Below are positions 25,854-34,809 of a stretch of DNA of 42,316 bases, in pieces (positions within the stretch are counted from its first letter, which is position 1; each line of letters starts with the position of its first letter). The stretch covers positions 1 to 42,316 of the forward strand of contig CAJXMY010000002.1 in the NCBI GenBank assembly GCA_913056435.1, written 5' to 3'. Both the position numbers and the translations under genes were made by a program. The notes under the pieces are model-generated. The model made no database searches. It was not told the origin of the DNA and saw only the letters and a list, made by a program, of their open reading frames with translations. This DNA is from an uncultured Hyphomonadaceae bacterium. Lineage in GTDB: Bacteria; Pseudomonadota; Alphaproteobacteria; Caulobacterales; Hyphomonadaceae.

Positions 25854-27094
25854 TGCGAGTCTCTGGTCTCTTCTCAATGGCGGTCTTCGCACTCACCCTA
25901 TCTGGTTGCGATGCAGTTCGGTTCCCCGGTGATGGGCGGCCCTTACCGGAAGACCGCAAAGCGAATGCGCCCCTGACAAGTCCCCTTCTGGGGCCCGAAA
26001 CCGCTGAGGCCTCCCCCGAAGAGGGCGATCCGTCCCCGGCTGATGATCAACCCGAGAGTCCCGCGCCTGAAGCAGACCAAGAGAGCGACCCGGACCCCTC
26101 CCCGAACATGGACGCCGAAGAAGACACATCACCCCCCTCCACCGAAATGCCCGGTGCAGATTCAGATCCGCCCCTGACGTCTCCCGACACCTCACCAGAA
26201 CCCGCTTCCGATGACACCTCGGAGCCCGCTCAGCCAGAGTCGGACACGGAACCAACGCCCTCTGACCCGGCCCTGGAGACATCTTCAGAAACCGAAGACA
26301 CAGCAACAATCGATAGCGATGAGGTTCCGGCTCCAGCCCCTGATCCGGCACCGCTCCCCATAAAGTTTCAGTATTACCCCCCCGGCACGCTGGCTCCTGG
26401 CTCCGGCGCAGGTCTTTCAGACACCACCATTTATGTGCCTGAAATGGTCTTTCCCATCAAACAGGACCCCGCCTTTCCGGGATCACAGGTCTGGGGTTAT
26501 GGCGGGGGCATGAGCACGGGTGGCCAGTGCGATGCGCGGAATTATACTGATGTCGTATGGCAGGATAATTTCTGTGAATATCGGAGCCGGGCACGGAATA
26601 CGCCGTTATGTCCCTCTAATAATGCCCATCAGGGCCAGGATATCCGGGTTGGCTCGCGTCAGGGATGTCTCGAAATGGTGGACGGCCGTCCGGACAAGCC
26701 AACACTTTATGAAGTTGTCGCAACAGAAGGGGGCATCATCCAGTATATTGGCAGCTATTCTCTGACGCTGAAAGGCACCGACACCGGCAATCTATATAAT
26801 TACCTCCACCTCAACATGGGTGCCCTTCAGGTCGCAGAAAACGATATTGTGTCGCCCGGACAACTTCTTGGCTACATTTCCGATGACTTCGGAGGCACTC
26901 CAACGACTTATCATCTCCATTTCGAGATCAAAGGGCCTGTTGAGGGTATAGGGTTTTCCCACTTACCACCCTATACATCTCTCATTGCGGCATATGAACG
27001 CCGTGAAAATGGACGCGGTGAACGAGTCGAGCCCGACACAGTTGCCGTCGCCAGCACACCGACGGTTCCAGAAGGCCTATTTATCGGGGAATAG
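25850..27094 (+). CDS. M23 family metallopeptidase, predicted lipoprotein with long acidic/Pro-rich linker
   Basis: Lipobox LTLSGC; about 130-aa D/E/P/S/T-rich linker; HQGQD, NYLHLNMG and YHLHFEI motifs give the LytM/M23 zinc ligands. Confidence 0.88.
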   Translation: MMRVSGLFSMAVFALTLSGCDAVRFPGDGRPLPEDRKANAPLTSPLLGPETAEASPEEGDPSPADDQPESPAPEADQESDPDPSPNMDAEEDTSPPSTEMPGADSDPPLTSPDTSPEPASDDTSEPAQPESDTEPTPSDPALETSSETEDTATIDSDEVPAPAPDPAPLPIKFQYYPPGTLAPGSGAGLSDTTIYVPEMVFPIKQDPAFPGSQVWGYGGGMSTGGQCDARNYTDVVWQDNFCEYRSRARNTPLCPSNNAHQGQDIRVGSRQGCLEMVDGRPDKPTLYEVVATEGGIIQYIGSYSLTLKGTDTGNLYNYLHLNMGALQVAENDIVSPGQLLGYISDDFGGTPTTYHLHFEIKGPVEGIGFSHLPPYTSLIAAYERRENGRGERVEPDTVAVASTPTVPEGLFIGE

Positions 27095-27134
27095 GCCGGC
27101 AGAGCTGAAAAGCTGCCCAAATCCGAGCCTCTGT

Positions 27135-27212
27135 CTTTGTATTGACAAAGTTTAAAGGTGTTATGCCTTGCAAACGGCATGAGAATTGCGCGTGGATTTT
27201 TGGAATCCACGC
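27135..27212 (+). promoter_or_regulatory. Three consecutive perfect inverted repeats upstream of the DUF2333-like gene
   Basis: CTTTGT-ATTG-ACAAAG (27135-27150); ATGCC-TTGCAAAC-GGCAT (27163-27180); GCGTGGATT-TTTGG-AATCCACGC (27190-27212). Confidence 0.6.
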
Positions 27213-27234
27213 CTAAATCGGAACCCCGAACCAG

Positions 27235-28278
27235 ATGACCGCAGTCAAAAATCTTCCGGTGTCATCAACCAAAGGCCTCTCGGAGGCAGAGGCTCCAGTT
27301 GTCACTCTGCTTGGGACCGATTTGCCGGAGGCGTATCTGGACGATGCCGAGCCCAGCCCGCTCATGGAGAAAGCCAATCAGCTCTGGAGACGCTTTAAAC
27401 GTCTTATGCTTCTGGCCATCATTGTCGGCGCCGCCACCTTCTATCCCATGTCCATTCTCTCAGGTCATCACATCGATGATCGGGAAATTTTCCCGTCGGA
27501 TACACTGGGCTGGGAATCGACCGAAATTGGCACCATGCTCACCCTGCTTGGCCGGGAACTCACAGGAGCTGGCTGGACAGGCGATCGTCCCGACTGGCAC
27601 CCACAGGCCCGCCTCACGGCCCTGCCCGCGTGGCAGTCCGGCCTTGCCGGAGCCCTCTCTGATTACAGTGCAGTGCTGGCCAGCCGCGCGCCTGACTCCT
27701 CAGGTCGTCCGGACGCAGATCTTTCTGCTGCCTCTCGCTTACTTTCCCTTGCGGAGGGGACGTCAGACAGTCTGCCGTCACTCTCTGCTGCAGCAGAAGC
27801 TTTGCAACGCTATGATGGTCGGCTTGCAAGAAACCTCGCACCCGAAATCAACTCTGTCGGCGACCTAGATGCGCGCCTGATCGAACTGACCGACTGGGCA
27901 AATAACAGCCTGACAGCGCTCCGCCAAAGCGCCAATACCGCACAGGGCTGGCCAGCCAGCACAAGCGATATCGAAGCGATTTATCATGCCAGAGCCAGAG
28001 CCCATGTTGCCGGCGAACTTTTGAAGGCAGCCCCTCAGATTTCGGCCGGCCAGCTGTCTGCTCTGGCCATGTCAAACTATGACGATGCCTTATTCGCATG
28101 GCGCCGCGCCGCCTTATTCAGTCCCCTTATCATTATGAGTCAGGCGAGAACGGATCTGATCCTGTCCGATCACCCAGGGACTATGGCCTTCTACATGAGT
28201 GAGGCCGCTACGGCGACCGAAGCGCTGCGGATGTCCCTCCGCAACCAGGAAATGCGCTCAGCGGATCTGTCGAAGTGA
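27235..28278 (+). CDS. DUF2333-like inner-membrane-anchored protein
   Basis: TM segment LMLLAIIVGAATFYPMSILSGHHIDDREIF, then GAGWTGDRPDWHPQARLTALPAWQSGLAGALSDYSAVL, resembling the DUF2333 family. Confidence 0.6.
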   Translation: MTAVKNLPVSSTKGLSEAEAPVVTLLGTDLPEAYLDDAEPSPLMEKANQLWRRFKRLMLLAIIVGAATFYPMSILSGHHIDDREIFPSDTLGWESTEIGTMLTLLGRELTGAGWTGDRPDWHPQARLTALPAWQSGLAGALSDYSAVLASRAPDSSGRPDADLSAASRLLSLAEGTSDSLPSLSAAAEALQRYDGRLARNLAPEINSVGDLDARLIELTDWANNSLTALRQSANTAQGWPASTSDIEAIYHARARAHVAGELLKAAPQISAGQLSALAMSNYDDALFAWRRAALFSPLIIMSQARTDLILSDHPGTMAFYMSEAATATEALRMSLRNQEMRSADLSK

Positions 28279-28348
28279 TCACACGACTTGCAAGGGGCGA
28301 CCCGAAACGCCACTTTAGGAATGTGCACAATCGCTGAGGGGAGCCGCT

Positions 28349-28933
28349 ATGTTTATCCAAACTGAGCCCACACCAAACCCCGAAACTCTGAAATTCCTTC
28401 CGGGACAGGTCGTCACAGGACAAACAGGGCCTTATGACTTCGCTTCCGCCGATGAAGCCGGAAGCAGTCCCCTTGCCCTTGCCTTATTCGAAGTTGACGG
28501 CGTCGTGCGGGTGTTCCTGGGACAGGATTTCATCTCGCTCACCAAAAGCGAAACATATGAGTGGATCCATGTCAGGCCCATGGCTCTTGCCGCGATTATG
28601 GACCACTTTGTCGCGGGGCTTCCTGTTATATCAACACATAGTGATGGCCTGTCCCCACCGACCGGTGGATCCATTGACGATTATGACGGCGAAGCCGCGG
28701 AAATTGTTGGTGAAATCATCGAACTCATCGAGACACGCGTTCGTCCAGCGGTGGCGCAGGACGGTGGCGATATCATCTTTCACCGATTTGAACCCGAAAG
28801 TGGTATTGTTCATTTGTCGATGCGTGGGGCGTGTGCCGGATGCCCCTCGTCGACCTTCACCCTGAAGCAGGGCATCGAGAATATGCTGAAAGCCTATGTT
28901 CCTGAGGTAACAGCGGTGGAAGCCGCGCTCTGA
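28349..28933 (+). CDS. nfuA: NifU-domain Fe-S scaffold protein (Nfu)
   Basis: MFIQTEPTPNPETLKFLPGQVV N-domain; VRPAVAQDGGDIIF...MRGACAGCPSSTFTLKQGIENML with CxxC. Confidence 0.94.
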   Translation: MFIQTEPTPNPETLKFLPGQVVTGQTGPYDFASADEAGSSPLALALFEVDGVVRVFLGQDFISLTKSETYEWIHVRPMALAAIMDHFVAGLPVISTHSDGLSPPTGGSIDDYDGEAAEIVGEIIELIETRVRPAVAQDGGDIIFHRFEPESGIVHLSMRGACAGCPSSTFTLKQGIENMLKAYVPEVTAVEAAL

Positions 28934-30834
28934 GGCTCCGCTGCGACAGCGGCCTCATAGGCCTCGCTGGCTTCCAGCCAATCGATCTCTGCCTCTGCAA
29001 TAATGGCTTCCTGTGCGGACCGCCGCTTCATGAGCGCCTGAATATCCTGTGATCCCAGTCCCGGTCTGGAAAGCTGCTCATCGATATCGGAAATGGCATG
29101 AGATGCCGCCTCCAGTCGTTTTTCAGCCTCCGCGGCACGGCGTTTTAGAGGCGCCGCCAGCCGTCTCGCCTCAGAGGCCCTGCGACGCCGCTCTGATCTG
29201 TCCATGGATGGCGCACGCTTTTCCGAGGGTAAAGTCGCCGGGCTGTCCCGAGCCCGGCGCTCTGCCTGCAGGACCAGCTGACGATAATCATTCAGATCAC
29301 CATCATAAAGACGAACACGGCCATCTTTGACGAGCCAAAGCTGGTCAGCTGTGGCCTCGGCCAGAAAAACATCGTGCGTGATCAGAAGGACAGCACCCTT
29401 GAAGGCGTTTAACGCATGGATCAACGCTTCGCGGCTATCGATATCGAGGTGGGATGTGGGCTCGTCCAGCACCAGAATATGTGGCTCTGCCATGCCCATG
29501 AGACCGAGCAACAAGCGCACCTTCTCGCCGCCTGACAAATTCTCAACCGCCGTTTCAACTTTATCGTGTGAGAACCCGAAGCCAGCGGCAACCGCCCGCA
29601 GCTTCGCCACTCCAGCAGAGGCCGGTAAGGCACGGCGAACATGGTCTAAAACGGACTCTCCAAGCGCCAGCTCGTCCATCTGGTCCTGAGAGAAATACCC
29701 AATTCGCAGGATGCCCGGCATTCGCCGCTGGCCCGCCATCAGGGGCAAACGGTCAGCAATTGATTTCACCAAGGTCGTCTTGCCTTGGCCATTTGTTCCG
29801 ACAATGGCGATCCGATCCTCAGGATCGATGCGCAAGCTCACGGCGCTTAAAATCTTGGCCGCGGCGCCATATCCTAGATCAGCGCCCTCCAGCATCAGCA
29901 TAGGTGGTGCCAACCTCTCCTCTCCACTTGGAAAATGAAATGGAAGTGTTCTTTCAGACAATGGTATCGACACCTGCTGCATCTTCTGCAGCCGTTTTAG
30001 CCGAGACTGCGCCTGACGAGCCTTTGAGTCCTTATATCGAAACCGATCCACGAAGTCCTGTAAATGGGCGCGCTCGGCATCCTGCTTGACCTTTTGGGCC
30101 TGAAGGTGCGCCTGCCTTTCTGCCCTCAATGCCAGCCAGGCATCATAACCACCCGGACTGAGATGCAAGGTCCGGTTTTCCAAAGCCAGCGTATGCGTGA
30201 CACATCGGTTCAGCAGCTCCCGATCATGCGATACCAGAACAACCGTGTGAGGGTAGGTCTTTAGGTAGGCTTCCAGCCAGGATGACCCTTCAAGGTCGAG
30301 ATAGTTGGTTGGCTCATCCAAGAGAAGCAAGTCTGGCTGCGCGAACAAGACGCCGGCCAAGGCTGCGCGCATCCGCCAGCCACCCGAAAATTCGCGTGTC
30401 GGACGGGTTAGATCCTGATCTTCAAAACCAAGCCCGGCCAGGATTGCTGCCGCTCGCGCCTCCCCCGACCAGGCATCTATATCCGTGAGGCGCGCATGAG
30501 CCTCAGCAATTTGATCTGGATCGCCCGACGTTTCAGCGACCTCCAGCAAGCGTGCCCGTTCATGATCAGCCTCGAGAACAACATTCAGAAGCGTATCGTT
30601 CCCCGGGGCTATTTCCTGTGCGACCCACCCCAGTGTGGCCTGAGGCGACAGCCGGATCGCGTCCTGCTCGGCAGGCGCCAGAAATGCCTCCCGGATCAGG
30701 CGCAAAAGGGTGGATTTTCCTGTCCCGTTTCGTCCAACCAGTCCCACTTTCCAGCCTGCCGATATCTGGGCACTGGCGCCCTCAAAAAGCTGTCGGGCGT
30801 CAATCCGGTAATCAAGATCTCTTATGGTCAGCAT
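28894..30834 (-). CDS. ABC-F family ATPase (YheS/Uup-like)
   Basis: Two ABC domains (GRNGTGKST, GTNGQGKTT; FSGGWRMR, LSGGEKVR), linker typical of ABC-F; start MLTIRDLDYRI. Confidence 0.93.
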   Translation of the reverse strand: MLTIRDLDYRIDARQLFEGASAQISAGWKVGLVGRNGTGKSTLLRLIREAFLAPAEQDAIRLSPQATLGWVAQEIAPGNDTLLNVVLEADHERARLLEVAETSGDPDQIAEAHARLTDIDAWSGEARAAAILAGLGFEDQDLTRPTREFSGGWRMRAALAGVLFAQPDLLLLDEPTNYLDLEGSSWLEAYLKTYPHTVVLVSHDRELLNRCVTHTLALENRTLHLSPGGYDAWLALRAERQAHLQAQKVKQDAERAHLQDFVDRFRYKDSKARQAQSRLKRLQKMQQVSIPLSERTLPFHFPSGEERLAPPMLMLEGADLGYGAAAKILSAVSLRIDPEDRIAIVGTNGQGKTTLVKSIADRLPLMAGQRRMPGILRIGYFSQDQMDELALGESVLDHVRRALPASAGVAKLRAVAAGFGFSHDKVETAVENLSGGEKVRLLLGLMGMAEPHILVLDEPTSHLDIDSREALIHALNAFKGAVLLITHDVFLAEATADQLWLVKDGRVRLYDGDLNDYRQLVLQAERRARDSPATLPSEKRAPSMDRSERRRRASEARRLAAPLKRRAAEAEKRLEAASHAISDIDEQLSRPGLGSQDIQALMKRRSAQEAIIAEAEIDWLEASEAYEAAVAAEPQSAASTAVTSGT

Positions 30835-30912
30835 GACATTGGTGTCGTTTCTTCGGGAACACTCAAAAGCACATTCTCTTGACATTGACGAGAATTCCCG
30901 AACAGCAGCTGA

Positions 30913-31767
30913 ATGTCTCCAAGCCTTCTTCCGGTCGCGCTTTGCCTCATTTCCGCCGTCACGGTGGCGGCCACAAACCTGTTTGTGAAGCGCGGTGGGG
31001 ACGTCCTCTCCACCAGAATGCTGGTCTCCCTGGTGATGGCCGCCAGTGTCCTTCCACTCCTGCCGTTTACCCCCTGGCCCAGTGCCGTCCTTTGGCAGGC
31101 CCTCGGACTATCGGTGATGGTTCACTGGTGCTATCAGTTCGCCATGGTCCGGGCCCTGCACCGGGGCGACCTCTCTCTTGTTTTTCCGGTCATGCGGGGG
31201 CTTGCGCCGCTCCTGACAGCTGTTTTGGCGACCATCTTTCTACAAGAGACGCCCAGTCTTACAGGCTGGGTTGGTCTCATCACCGCAACAGCCGCGCTGA
31301 TCGTTTTTGCTTTGCCTGAACACTCCTCAGAAAAGGCGGGACGCTTACGTCAGGCCGCGTTGTTTTGGGCGTGTCTGACCGCGTTAGGAATCGGGGCCTA
31401 TTCTGTTGCCGACGCAAATGGAATGCGAACAGCAGACACGCTTATCACCTATATTGTCTGGCTCTTTATTCTGGACTCGATCGGGATCAGTGCAGCCGTC
31501 TTTTGGATACGCCGCGGTCGGGTCTGGGGAAGCCTGGGCGACCAACTGAGAAATGGCATCACCGGTGGCCTGCTTGGCGCCGTTTCTTACGCAGCCGCGC
31601 TCTGGGCCTTCACCCTGACCGAAGCGGCAACGGTCACCGCCTTGAGGGAAACGTCTGTTGTTTTCGGCGCGATTTTCGGGGCTCTGGTGCTCGGCGAGCC
31701 CTTCGGTCGACGGCGGATTCTCGCTGCTGCAACCCTCGCAATCAGCCTGATCCTGATTCAGATCTAG
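30913..31767 (+). CDS. EamA/DMT family transporter
   Basis: About ten hydrophobic segments; VFPVMRGLAPLLTAVLATIFLQETPS and ETSVVFGAIFGALVLGEPFGRRR repeats. Confidence 0.85.
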   Translation: MSPSLLPVALCLISAVTVAATNLFVKRGGDVLSTRMLVSLVMAASVLPLLPFTPWPSAVLWQALGLSVMVHWCYQFAMVRALHRGDLSLVFPVMRGLAPLLTAVLATIFLQETPSLTGWVGLITATAALIVFALPEHSSEKAGRLRQAALFWACLTALGIGAYSVADANGMRTADTLITYIVWLFILDSIGISAAVFWIRRGRVWGSLGDQLRNGITGGLLGAVSYAAALWAFTLTEAATVTALRETSVVFGAIFGALVLGEPFGRRRILAAATLAISLILIQI

Positions 31768-31788
31768 ACAGTATACAACCCATATTAG

Positions 31789-31846
31789 AAAGTATTGATA
31801 TACGACTACAGGTTATTTTGACGTTTTGATACAATACTTTTATAGC
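31789..31846 (+). promoter_or_regulatory. Promoter of the araC-family gene flanked/overlapped by a 9-bp inverted repeat
   Basis: TTGACG (31818-31823) - 17 bp - TATAGC (31841-31846); AAAGTATTG (31789-31797) and CAATACTTT (31832-31840) are perfect inverted arms, the second within the spacer. Confidence 0.55.
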
Positions 31847-31896
31847 TTATTCTACTGCAATATCAGCCTGACCGAGTAATCGCTCCAGAAACGTCC

Positions 31897-32928
31897 ATGG
31901 TCCAAAATCGGAATCCTGTAAAGAGATCAAGCTTCACCACAAGATCTTTTGCGCCGCACCACCGCGTCGACGCATTTCGGTCGTTCCAGGGACCCGTTTT
32001 TGATATCACAATACCCCATCAGGGCGCCCCGGACTTCGATCACACCAATCACTTCTGGCGGTTCGAAGAGAATGTTTTCATGCAGTTGGAGACAGGCAAG
32101 TTTACCCAATCCCGCGCCGCTCAGTCAGACGATCTTGTTGAGTCCCGGGTACACGTCATACTGGTCAACAGTGGCAAGGGCCTGATGGCCATAGACGGAC
32201 ACGCTTCACCGATCAGCCCCGGCCTGGTCCTGATCTATCATATGCTGAGCAGCCGCTATGTTCACAATGAAACCAAACGGTCCGGTTTGGCCTTTAACTT
32301 CCCCAGCCGCCTCATCGGCTATAACCCGAAACTTCACCCAAGCGTGATGTTCTTCGGAGCCGGGCAGCCACAGGCCGAGGCCCTCGCCCTGCAAATGCGC
32401 ACGATCCACAAATTACTGATCGAGGATGACGGCGAAACCGCCGCCTGGCTGTTCGGCGGCCTGCGAGAAGTGGTCCGCAGCACGATATCCGGCGATTCGA
32501 TTGACCGGAGCCGAACAGATTTCAGATCATTGCGTTTTCGGAGCATGCTCAATCATATCGACGCCAATCTTTTAAACGACAATCTGACACCGGATTATCT
32601 GGGTTCCAAATTCGGCATGTCACGTGCCGCCCTGTACCGCGCCTTCGACCCGCTGGGCGGCATATCTCATTATGTAACGCAGCGCCGTCTGGATCGGGCG
32701 CACCGCCTGCTGGGGGAAGAAAAAACGATCGCCCCAATCGGGACGATCGCCCGCTGGTTACATTTTCACGACGCCGCACACTTCTCAAACGCCTTTAAAA
32801 AGCGCTTCGGAGCCAGGCCCACAGACGTCCGCAAGACCCTCCATCAAAGTAGAGGTGCGACCACAAAGCCCCCTATCAGTGAGGCCCGGACAGATCTGTC
32901 CATCACCTTGTCAAAAGCCTTTTTCTGA
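31897..32928 (+). CDS. AraC family transcriptional regulator
   Basis: C-terminal HTH: DNLTPDYLGSKFGMSRAALYRAFDPLGGISHYVTQRRLDRAHRLL...WLHFHDAAHFSNAFKKRFGARPTDVRK. Confidence 0.9.
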   Translation: MVQNRNPVKRSSFTTRSFAPHHRVDAFRSFQGPVFDITIPHQGAPDFDHTNHFWRFEENVFMQLETGKFTQSRAAQSDDLVESRVHVILVNSGKGLMAIDGHASPISPGLVLIYHMLSSRYVHNETKRSGLAFNFPSRLIGYNPKLHPSVMFFGAGQPQAEALALQMRTIHKLLIEDDGETAAWLFGGLREVVRSTISGDSIDRSRTDFRSLRFRSMLNHIDANLLNDNLTPDYLGSKFGMSRAALYRAFDPLGGISHYVTQRRLDRAHRLLGEEKTIAPIGTIARWLHFHDAAHFSNAFKKRFGARPTDVRKTLHQSRGATTKPPISEARTDLSITLSKAFF

Positions 32929-33027
32929 CAGGCCGACCTCAGCTCGCCACCTTGGCGCCGGGACCATTATCTGTCAGTAGGCCCTGTAATCAGGCCTGAA
33001 TCCTTTCGGGCCGAAACGGGAAGTGAG

Positions 33028-33663
33028 ATGACCCAGACGCGGAAGAACATCGGAACGGCGGCGGACAAAGCCGACAAGATCTGGGGCGACCTGGTCCCGG
33101 TGATCGGGTTTGTGCTCGTTTACAATGTGCTGCGCCGTGCCAAGCTCGAGATCAGCTGGGCCGGTCCGGACACGGCCCTGTACTGGGCGACGGGCGTCCT
33201 GATCGCGGCCACGCTCTGGACGGTTTCCGGCTACCTGCGCCGGAAGCAGAAGGTTCCGCTCTTCCTGGTCTTCACGGCCGGCATTGTCGGCGGCTTTGGC
33301 CTGCTTGGGATCGTGCTGCAGGACAAGCAGTTTCTGTTCATCAAACCCACCATTCAGAACCTGTTTCTGGCCGGCCTGATCTTTGGTAGCCTGCTGCTGG
33401 GAAAGAACATCTGGAAGGTGATGTTCGCCAGCGTTTTTGACTTGCCGGATCAGGCCTGGAAGACGCTGGCCATACGCTGGGGCCTGTTCTTCGTCGCCAT
33501 GGCCCTGTGGAATGAGTTTCTCTGGCGCAACTTCTCGGAAGACACCTGGGCGAACTGGAAACTGGGCAATATGGTCATCACCTTCGTGTTCGCAGCGCTC
33601 AACGTGCCCTATACGCTCAAGCACCTGCGCGACGCTGACGGGTCGCAAGATCAGCCCAGCTAA
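33028..33663 (+). CDS. yciB: Septation protein A / YciB-like inner membrane protein
   Basis: KQKVPLFLVFTAGIVGGFGLLGIVLQDKQFLFIKPTIQNLFLAGLIFGSLLLGKN...WKTLAIRWGLFFVAMALWNEFLWR: YciB signature. Confidence 0.9.
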   Translation: MTQTRKNIGTAADKADKIWGDLVPVIGFVLVYNVLRRAKLEISWAGPDTALYWATGVLIAATLWTVSGYLRRKQKVPLFLVFTAGIVGGFGLLGIVLQDKQFLFIKPTIQNLFLAGLIFGSLLLGKNIWKVMFASVFDLPDQAWKTLAIRWGLFFVAMALWNEFLWRNFSEDTWANWKLGNMVITFVFAALNVPYTLKHLRDADGSQDQPS

Positions 33664-33669
33664 GCCCGC

Positions 33670-34206
33670 TTACCGGGTCAGGTGGTCAGTCCCCTCCGGG
33701 TTCCCAAAAGGCGCGAAAACGGGCTGGTCACGGGTCTCCGCATGATGGGTCAGGGCCCAGACAACGGTCGGAAAGGCCAGCTCCGACCAGGGAATATCTT
33801 TCCAGTCGAACAGACGAACCTCTTCGCTTTCTGGCCCCACGCCAAAATCACCCCGCAACCGGGCCCGGAACATCACCTGGACCTGACCGATCCGCGGGAC
33901 CGAATAAACGGCCAGAAGCTGGTCAATTTCAATGTCGGCCTCGGCCTCTTCCCGGGCTTCGCGGCGTGCAGCCTCTTCCACGCTCTCCCCCAGCTCCATG
34001 AAACCGGCCGGCAGGGTCCAGAAACCCTTGCGCGGCTCGATGGCGCGCTTGCACAGCAGAAACTTGTCATTTTTCAGAACGACGGCGCCCGCGACAATTT
34101 TCGGGTTCTGGTAGTCGATGAACGTGCAATGCCGGCAGACCCGCCGTTCACGGTCTTCACCCGCCGGAACTTCCAGCGCAAAATCAGGTTCCAGTATCTC
34201 TGTCAT
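33670..34206 (-). CDS. NUDIX hydrolase with N-terminal zinc-ribbon-like segment
   Basis: CRHCTFIDYQNPKIVAG; Nudix box GFMELGESVEEAARREAREEAEADI. Confidence 0.93.
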   Translation of the reverse strand: MTEILEPDFALEVPAGEDRERRVCRHCTFIDYQNPKIVAGAVVLKNDKFLLCKRAIEPRKGFWTLPAGFMELGESVEEAARREAREEAEADIEIDQLLAVYSVPRIGQVQVMFRARLRGDFGVGPESEEVRLFDWKDIPWSELAFPTVVWALTHHAETRDQPVFAPFGNPEGTDHLTR

Positions 34207-34304
34207 TGAACTGTCAGGCTCTCACGTTATTAAAACAACAAGCTCCCGTCCGCGGGGAGTCTTTCACATCATAGTCGACTGCACACAGAGATTAGGCGAA
34301 GGAT

Positions 34305-34808
34305 ATGGCGAAGCAAGAGAACGACCCCGTCTTCCACCTCGCTTCTTCAGCGACGCACCTGTTGCACCGGGCCCAGCAGGTGGCGGTAAATCTCTCGGCG
34401 GCCGGTTTGGCGGAAAAGGGGCTGACCATTCGGCAGTTTGCGGTCCTCGCCGCCCTGCACGAAGAAGACGGCCAGAGCCAGTCCAATCTGGTGGACGCGA
34501 CCGGCATTGACCGCTCAACCCTCGCAGACATGGTGTCCCGCATGGAAAAAGGCGGCCTCGTTCAACGGGTTAAATCGCAGGATGACGCGCGGGCGAAAGC
34601 CGTTTCCCTGACAGGCGAGGGCGAAAAGGCCTATACCGAAGCCGCCCCCATCGTGGCCGATGCCGACATAGAACTGCTGGAGGATTTGCGGAAATCCCGA
34701 CGCACCAGCCTCATCGGGGCGCTGGCCATCGTGGCCGGCGACGAGACCGAAGACATTGACGAGCGCCCGAAAAAGAAAAAGAAAAAGAAGAAGAAAAAGA
34801 AGAAATAG
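34305..34808 (+). CDS. MarR family transcriptional regulator with poly-lysine C-terminus
   Basis: wHTH TIRQFAVLAALHEEDGQSQSNLVDATGIDRSTLADMVSRMEKGGLVQRVKSQDDARAKAVSLT; ends ERPK12. Confidence 0.9.
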   Translation: MAKQENDPVFHLASSATHLLHRAQQVAVNLSAAGLAEKGLTIRQFAVLAALHEEDGQSQSNLVDATGIDRSTLADMVSRMEKGGLVQRVKSQDDARAKAVSLTGEGEKAYTEAAPIVADADIELLEDLRKSRRTSLIGALAIVAGDETEDIDERPKKKKKKKKKKKK

Positions 34809-34809
34809 C

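Noticed and set aside
34273-34280. AGTCGACT palindrome upstream of the MarR gene
   Set aside because: Only 8 bp and matching no known MarR operator; kept as unsupported.
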